Shown piece by piece: positions 59,419 to 64,000 of a stretch of 64,000 bases of DNA (position 1 is its first letter; each line of letters opens with the position of its first letter). The notes beneath the pieces are model-generated. The model was not told the DNA's origin. It ran no database searches and saw only the letters and a list, made by a program, of their open reading frames with translations. This stretch comes from Mycobacterium sp. GA-2829 (GTDB lineage: Bacteria > Actinomycetota > Actinomycetes > Mycobacteriales > Mycobacteriaceae). The stretch lies in contig NZ_LQIT01000003.1 of assembly GCF_001499965.1 (NCBI RefSeq), positions 62,001 to 126,000 of the forward strand. Direction: 5' to 3'. Position numbers and translations under genes: made by a program.

Positions 59419-61815
59419 TTAGTCGCGCGCCCGCCACACCCGGCGGCGCTCCCCCAGCAACCTTCCCTGCCCCCACCAGATGGCCTCGATCGCGACCGCG
59501 CCGATCAGGCCGATCGCGAGCGCCGTCGACGTCGTCCGCACGTTCGTCGGGTCGAGGATGAACAGGTCCTGAGCCCACGGGATGGAGAAGATCACCCCGT
59601 AGGCGAGCGCGGAGGCCCCCACCAGCAGCACCCGCCACCACTCATACGGCCGGGCCACCACGGCGAGCACCCACAGCGCGGTCACCAGCAACGTGATGAG
59701 CGCCGCGGTCGAGGCCTGGGTCTGCTCGACCTCACTGGCCGCGCGACCCTGATAGGCCAGCAAATAGGACACGAACGTCGCCGTGCCCACCACCAGGCCC
59801 GACGGCAGCGCCGCGGTCATCACCCGGCGGACGAACCCGGTGTGGGCGCGTTCGTTGTTGGGCGCCAGCGACAGCACGAACGCGGGGATGCCGATGGTGA
59901 ACCAGGCCGCGATCGTCACGTGGATCGGCTGGAACGGAAACAACAAGGGGTCGGTGTCGAAGATCTCCGATGCCAGCCCGGCCACTCCGACGAGGACCGC
60001 CAGCAGCACCGAGTACACGGTCTTGGTCAGGAACAGGTTCGAGACGCGTTCGATGTTGCCGATCACCCGCCTGCCCTCGCCGACGACGTAGGGCAGGGTG
60101 GCGAACTTGTTGTCCAGCAACACGATCTGCGCGACGGCGCGGGTGGCCGGGCTGCCCGCACCCATCGCCACGCCGATGTCGGCGTCCTTGAGCGCGAGCA
60201 CGTCGTTGACGCCGTCACCGGTCATCGCGACGGTGTGCCCGCGGGACTGCAGCGCGTGCACCATGGCGCGTTTCTGATCCGGGCGGACCCGGCCGAATGT
60301 GGTGTGGGCTTCGATCTCGTCGGCGAGTTCGTCGGTCTCGCCGGGCAGGTTGCGCGCGTCCATGCACTCGCCGCGCAGCCCCAGCGATCCGGCGACCGCG
60401 CTCACCGACAGCGCGTTGTCGCCGGAGATGACCTTGATCGAGACGTGCTGGGCGGCGAAGTACTCCAGGGTGTCGCGGGCGTCGGGCCGCACCCGCTGTT
60501 CGAGCACCACCAGCGCGACGGGCGTCACGGTGCCCGGGGCGGCGGGATCGTCTACCGGCAGGTCGGAGGACCCCACCAGCAGCACGCGCAGCCCGTCGGC
60601 GCCGATCGCCTCGGCCTGTTCGGCGACCGGTGACGACGGGTCGAGCAGCACGTCGGGTGCCCCGATCAGCCAGTTGCCGTGTTCGCCGTAGGACACCCCG
60701 CTCCACTTGGTGGCCGATTTGAACGGGGCGACGGCGGTGGCGGTCCAGCCCGGGGCGTCCGGGTAGGCCTCGGCGATGGCCTGCATGCTCGCGTTCGGCC
60801 GGGTGTCGTCGGCGGCCATCGACGCCAGCACGTCCTCGACATGATCGGCCGTCGTGACGGCCTTGAGCCCCGACAACCGCATCCCGTTCTCGGTCAATGT
60901 GCCGGTCTTGTCGGCGCACACCACGTCGACGCGGGCCAGCCCTTCGATCGCGGGCAGTTCGTTGACCAGACACTTGCGCCGGCCCAGCCGGACCACGCCC
61001 ACCGCGAACGCGATCGACGTCATCAGCACCAGACCTTCGGGCACCATCGGCACCAGCGCGCCCACCATGGCCAACACCGCACGCCGCCAGCCGGTTTCGG
61101 TGGTGAACAGCTGGGTGTAGATGGTGAGTAGCCCGGCGGGCACCAGCAGGTAGGTGATGAACCGCAGAATCTGGTTGATCCCGCTGCGCAGTTCGGATTT
61201 CACCAGTGTGAACTTGCTGGCCTCCTCGGCGAGTTTGGCGGCGTACGCCTCCCGCCCGACCCGGGTGGCGCGGTACGCGCCCGAACCTGCGACGACGAAA
61301 CTGCCGGACATGACGGTGTCGCCGACGTCCTTCGCGATCGGATCGGCCTCCCCGGTGAGGAGGGATTCGTCGACCTCGAGGTTGCTGTCCTCGACCACCT
61401 CCCCGTCGACGACGATCTGGTCGCCGGGTCCGAGTTCGATGATGTCGTCGAGCACGACCTCGCTGGGCGCCAGCGGCCGGGTGCCGGATCTCCGGCGCAC
61501 CAACGGTTTCGCCTGCCCGACGATGGCGAGTTTGTCGAGTGTCTGTTTGGCGCGCAGTTCCTGGATGATGCCGATTGCGCTGTTGGCGATGATCAGCAGA
61601 CCGAAGGCGCCGTTGATGACCGACCCGGTGGACAGCACGATGACGAACAGCACGCCGAGGATCGCGTTGATGCGGGTGAAGACGTTGGCGCGCACGATCT
61701 CCCCGGCGGTGCGGGCGGCGCGGGTTGGGACGTCGTTCGACTGGCGCTCGGCGATCCGCCGGGCGACCTCCTCATCGGTCAGCCCGGCGACCGTGACGGC
61801 CGGACCCGCGGTCAC
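59419..61815 (-). CDS. ctpE: P-type cation-transporting ATPase CtpE
   Basis: 798 aa. Phosphorylation site Asp302 in [15 protein letters not shown] (154-159) in the actuator domain, PEGL (259-262) in TM4, and [25 protein letters not shown] hinge residues. About ten TM segments. Gene order with the Rv0906, Rv0907, Rv0909 and Rv0910 orthologues identifies it as CtpE, reported as a calcium uptake ATPase in mycobacteria. It overlaps the serine hydrolase stop by 4 nt. Confidence 0.93.
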   Translation of the reverse strand: MTAGPAVTVAGLTDEEVARRIAERQSNDVPTRAARTAGEIVRANVFTRINAILGVLFVIVLSTGSVINGAFGLLIIANSAIGIIQELRAKQTLDKLAIVGQAKPLVRRRSGTRPLAPSEVVLDDIIELGPGDQIVVDGEVVEDSNLEVDESLLTGEADPIAKDVGDTVMSGSFVVAGSGAYRATRVGREAYAAKLAEEASKFTLVKSELRSGINQILRFITYLLVPAGLLTIYTQLFTTETGWRRAVLAMVGALVPMVPEGLVLMTSIAFAVGVVRLGRRKCLVNELPAIEGLARVDVVCADKTGTLTENGMRLSGLKAVTTADHVEDVLASMAADDTRPNASMQAIAEAYPDAPGWTATAVAPFKSATKWSGVSYGEHGNWLIGAPDVLLDPSSPVAEQAEAIGADGLRVLLVGSSDLPVDDPAAPGTVTPVALVVLEQRVRPDARDTLEYFAAQHVSIKVISGDNALSVSAVAGSLGLRGECMDARNLPGETDELADEIEAHTTFGRVRPDQKRAMVHALQSRGHTVAMTGDGVNDVLALKDADIGVAMGAGSPATRAVAQIVLLDNKFATLPYVVGEGRRVIGNIERVSNLFLTKTVYSVLLAVLVGVAGLASEIFDTDPLLFPFQPIHVTIAAWFTIGIPAFVLSLAPNNERAHTGFVRRVMTAALPSGLVVGTATFVSYLLAYQGRAASEVEQTQASTAALITLLVTALWVLAVVARPYEWWRVLLVGASALAYGVIFSIPWAQDLFILDPTNVRTTSTALAIGLIGAVAIEAIWWGQGRLLGERRRVWRARD

Positions 61816-63404
61816 TTGACGAAGACCCCGTTGTGCTCTTCGTCAAAGTACTCCAGCGTGAGCCGGTTGCCGTCGAACGTCGCCTTGGACACCGACCCCG
61901 GCGGGGAGTTCTCGCTGACGAAGCTGAACGTGAACACGTTGCCGTCCCAGTGCTTGAGCGGCCACACCTCGCCGCGCGGGCCGAGCTCGAGGCCGAGGGT
62001 GCCGCCTGCCTCGCTGACCTCGGCCGGCCCCCAGAACTCGTTGTTGTAGACGCCGGCCAACTGTGCGGGCGGCGGCGACGGGGCCGGGTTGGCGGGCGGC
62101 TGCTTGCCGACGAGCGAGCCGAGCGGCTTCTCCATGTCCTCGAAAGCCTTGTGGTACAGCCCGAACCAATCCTCGCGCACCTCACCGAACTGGACGAGGT
62201 CGGCGAACTGGGCGGTGAGCGCCTCGGGGATTCCTGCCGGAGTGGCGTTGGTGAGCGCCACGATTGCGACGTCCGCCGACGGCAGGATCAGGAAGTTGGT
62301 GCCCGCGCCGAGTTCGAAGGCCCCCGAATGGCTGAGCTCCACCCGCGCCGACGACGTGGTGCCGACGTTGAAGCCGAACCCGTAGAAGCCGGTGCGCATC
62401 GCGGGTTCGCTCGCCGGGCTGGACACGCTCTGCGGGGTGAGCGCGGGCAGCAGCGCGTCGGACTCGATGAGCTGGCCGTCGCCGGACTTGCCGTCGGCGA
62501 GGACCATGGCCAGCCACTTGGCCATGTCGTTGACCGACGAACTCGCCCCGCCCGCCGGGCCTTCCGCGTCGGCGTCGCGGACGTACAGCGGTTCGTAGCG
62601 GTCGTCGACGTGGATGTGGCCGACGGCGCGGTCGGGACGCTTCTCGTAGTCGGCGAACCGGCTGCTGGTCGACGTCATGCCCAGCGGCCGGTACAGCACC
62701 TCCTCGCTGAGGTCCTCCCACGTCTTGCCCGCGCTGACCGCGACCGCCTCGGCCGCGGCGGTGAGTCCGAAGTTGGTGTAGGCGTAGGAATCCCGGAACG
62801 GCGCGAGCGGCAGCTGCCGCAGCCGCTCGAGGATCGCGCGCCGGTCGTAGCCGATGTCCTCGAGCAGGTCGCCGGCGTGGTCGGGCAGTCCGGAGCGGTG
62901 GGAGTACAGGTCCCCGACGGTGACCATCTGCGTGACGGCCGGATCCGACAGCGCGAACCACGGCAACTTCGACACGACCGGGGTGTCCCAGCCGATCTCG
63001 CCCTGCCCCACCTGCTGCGCGACGACCGTCGCGCCCAGCGGCTTGGACACCGACGCGAGCTGGAACACCGTGTCGGGGTTCACTTTCGCACCGGTCTTGA
63101 CATCGGTGACACCGAAACCCTTGGCGTACACCGTCTTCCCGCCGTGCACCACGGCGACGGCCATCCCCGGGATACCGGTCTTGCCCATCAGGTCCTCGAC
63201 CATCCCGTCGAGCTGTCCGACGGCCTTGTCGACCGCGTCGTCGGGCAGTGGCCCCGAGGGGACCAGGGGTGGCGGGACGTCGGCCCGCGCCGGCGCCGGG
63301 GCGGTCTGCGACGCCTGCGGCTCCTCGGACGGTGCGGAGTCGCAGCCCGCGACCAGGGCCGCCGAGGCGGCGAGGGCGACGAACGGCACGAGTCGGCGTT
63401 TCAC
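61812..63404 (-). CDS. Lipoprotein serine hydrolase, beta-lactamase class C/PBP4-like (Rv0907 orthologue)
   Basis: 530 aa. Lipobox LVAGC with Cys21 after a basic start, so exported and lipidated. Serine catalytic motif SVSK at 118-121, YTN at 209-211 and a HSGAFELG third motif. A C-terminal extension of about 110 residues contains a beta-rich domain ([15 protein letters not shown]). The family includes D-aminopeptidases, esterases and penicillin-binding proteins; the actual substrate is unknown. It precedes ctpE in the same order as Rv0907-Rv0908. Confidence 0.9.
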   Translation of the reverse strand: MKRRLVPFVALAASAALVAGCDSAPSEEPQASQTAPAPARADVPPPLVPSGPLPDDAVDKAVGQLDGMVEDLMGKTGIPGMAVAVVHGGKTVYAKGFGVTDVKTGAKVNPDTVFQLASVSKPLGATVVAQQVGQGEIGWDTPVVSKLPWFALSDPAVTQMVTVGDLYSHRSGLPDHAGDLLEDIGYDRRAILERLRQLPLAPFRDSYAYTNFGLTAAAEAVAVSAGKTWEDLSEEVLYRPLGMTSTSSRFADYEKRPDRAVGHIHVDDRYEPLYVRDADAEGPAGGASSSVNDMAKWLAMVLADGKSGDGQLIESDALLPALTPQSVSSPASEPAMRTGFYGFGFNVGTTSSARVELSHSGAFELGAGTNFLILPSADVAIVALTNATPAGIPEALTAQFADLVQFGEVREDWFGLYHKAFEDMEKPLGSLVGKQPPANPAPSPPPAQLAGVYNNEFWGPAEVSEAGGTLGLELGPRGEVWPLKHWDGNVFTFSFVSENSPPGSVSKATFDGNRLTLEYFDEEHNGVFVK

Positions 63405-63414
63405 AGCCGATACG

Positions 63415-64000
63415 CTAGCCGCTCGGCAGCTCCCACCACGGCTCTATCGACGGTGACGCGCCACGTTCGACACGCTCACCCGGTTTGGGCACCACGACGC
63501 TGACCCCGGCCGGCCCGGCGGCCGCCAGCAGCCGCTGCACCGGTTCGGCCCAGGGGTGCGGCGCCAGCCGGAACGTGCCCCAGTGGATGGGCAGCAGCAC
63601 ACCCCCGCCGGCGTCGGTCATGTCGCGGTGGGCGCGCACCGCCTCCTCGGGGTTCATGTGGATGTCGGGCCACGCCGGGTGGTAGGCGCCCACGGGGAGC
63701 AGCGTGAGGTCGAAAGGCCCGTGTTCGGAACCGATCTCGGGAAACGCGGAGGTGTAGCCGGTGTCGCCGCCGAAGAACGCGCGGTGCTTCGGACCTGCGA
63801 TCACCCACGACGCCCACAGCGTGGTGTTGCGGGTGAACAGCCGTCCGGAGAAGTGCCGGGCCGGGGTGCACGTCAGCGTGAGATCACCGAGCCGGTGGCT
63901 CTCATTCCAGTCGAGTTCGACGATCCGCGTCGGGGAGATCCCCCACTTGCGTAGGTGGGCACCGACGCCGAGCGGGACGAGGAACGGCGCCCGCTGGCTG
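63415..64000 (-). CDS. MBL-fold metallo-hydrolase (Rv0906-like), partial
   Basis: The C-terminal 194 codons are present; the start lies beyond the window. The frame shows ESHRLGDLTLTCTPARHFSGR, FFGGDTGYTSAF (metal-binding Asp) and LLPIHWGTFRLAPHPWAEP (His), which match the UlaG/NAPE-PLD-like branch of the metallo-beta-lactamase family and the mycobacterial Rv0906 protein. The upstream HxHxDH motif is outside the window. The stop is 10 nt before the serine hydrolase start. Confidence 0.88.
   Translation of the reverse strand, partial: SQRAPFLVPLGVGAHLRKWGISPTRIVELDWNESHRLGDLTLTCTPARHFSGRLFTRNTTLWASWVIAGPKHRAFFGGDTGYTSAFPEIGSEHGPFDLTLLPVGAYHPAWPDIHMNPEEAVRAHRDMTDAGGGVLLPIHWGTFRLAPHPWAEPVQRLLAAAGPAGVSVVVPKPGERVERGASPSIEPWWELPSG

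Overview
The window reads as chromosomal DNA of a rapidly growing mycobacterium (Mycolicibacterium-type). GC content is very high and coding is dense. Characteristic families are present: SigK/RskA, an F420-type LLM oxidoreductase, a 13E12-family HNH gene, a GAF-ANTAR protein, several FadE-like acyl-CoA dehydrogenases, and a right-hand end whose gene order matches M. tuberculosis Rv0906-Rv0910. The genus is inferred from gene content; no marker gene such as 16S rRNA is in the window.

Layout. 1-7.3 kb: the end of an SDR gene, a DapB-like reductase, three tandem small secreted paralogues, mntH behind a DtxR/MntR-type palindrome, a gamma-glutamylcyclotransferase/poly-gamma-glutamate hydrolase fusion, and an APC permease with a YtcJ-type amidohydrolase. 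7.3-11.7 kb: a shortened sigK locus (DUF1365 gene, sigK, rskA) with a likely SigK promoter, a GCS2-type carboxylate-amine ligase, an LLM oxidoreductase and tRNA-Arg(CCT). 11.8-14.7 kb is a decay zone: a 13E12 HNH pseudogene with an amber stop and a frameshift, a small secreted protein, and remnants of a GntR regulator and a transporter. 14.7-18.7 kb: GAF-ANTAR protein, CIRCE-controlled Hsp20, cupin, BKACE and VOC proteins.

18.7-22.3 kb is a lactate-utilisation locus: a FadR-type regulator, two identical-core operators and lutABC. 22.3-29.6 kb is a complete L-rhamnose operon on the minus strand (rhaM, MFS transporter, rhaI, fused aldolase-dehydrogenase, rhaB, lacI-type regulator) behind one perfect LacI-type operator. 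29.7-51.7 kb is a large divergent catabolic island. On the minus strand run an SDR, a Rieske oxygenase, a Baeyer-Villiger-type monooxygenase, another SDR, a class III CoA-transferase, two large/small acyl-CoA dehydrogenase pairs with an embedded Gfo/Idh/MocA oxidoreductase, a ThDP enzyme, an aldehyde dehydrogenase and an amidohydrolase. On the plus strand run a beta-propeller (SMP-30/NHL-like) protein, a HutC-type GntR regulator, two acyl-CoA ligases and an SDR. The gene set suggests oxidation, ring opening and CoA-dependent beta-oxidation of an alicyclic or terpenoid/steroid-like substrate; the substrate is not known.

The most unusual block is 53.6-58.7 kb. A TetR-controlled operon encodes two closely related polytopic membrane proteins, a NorD-like VWA protein, a NorQ/CbbQ-like AAA+ ATPase, two tiny membrane peptides (34 and 42 aa, short enough to be missed by annotation) and a single-TM protein. 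The chaperone pair implies maturation of a membrane metalloenzyme, but no known NO reductase or rubisco is present. Two 56-nt copies of a palindromic repeat bracket the 6-kb segment that holds it. Long intergenic hairpins with shared sequence words recur through the second half of the window.
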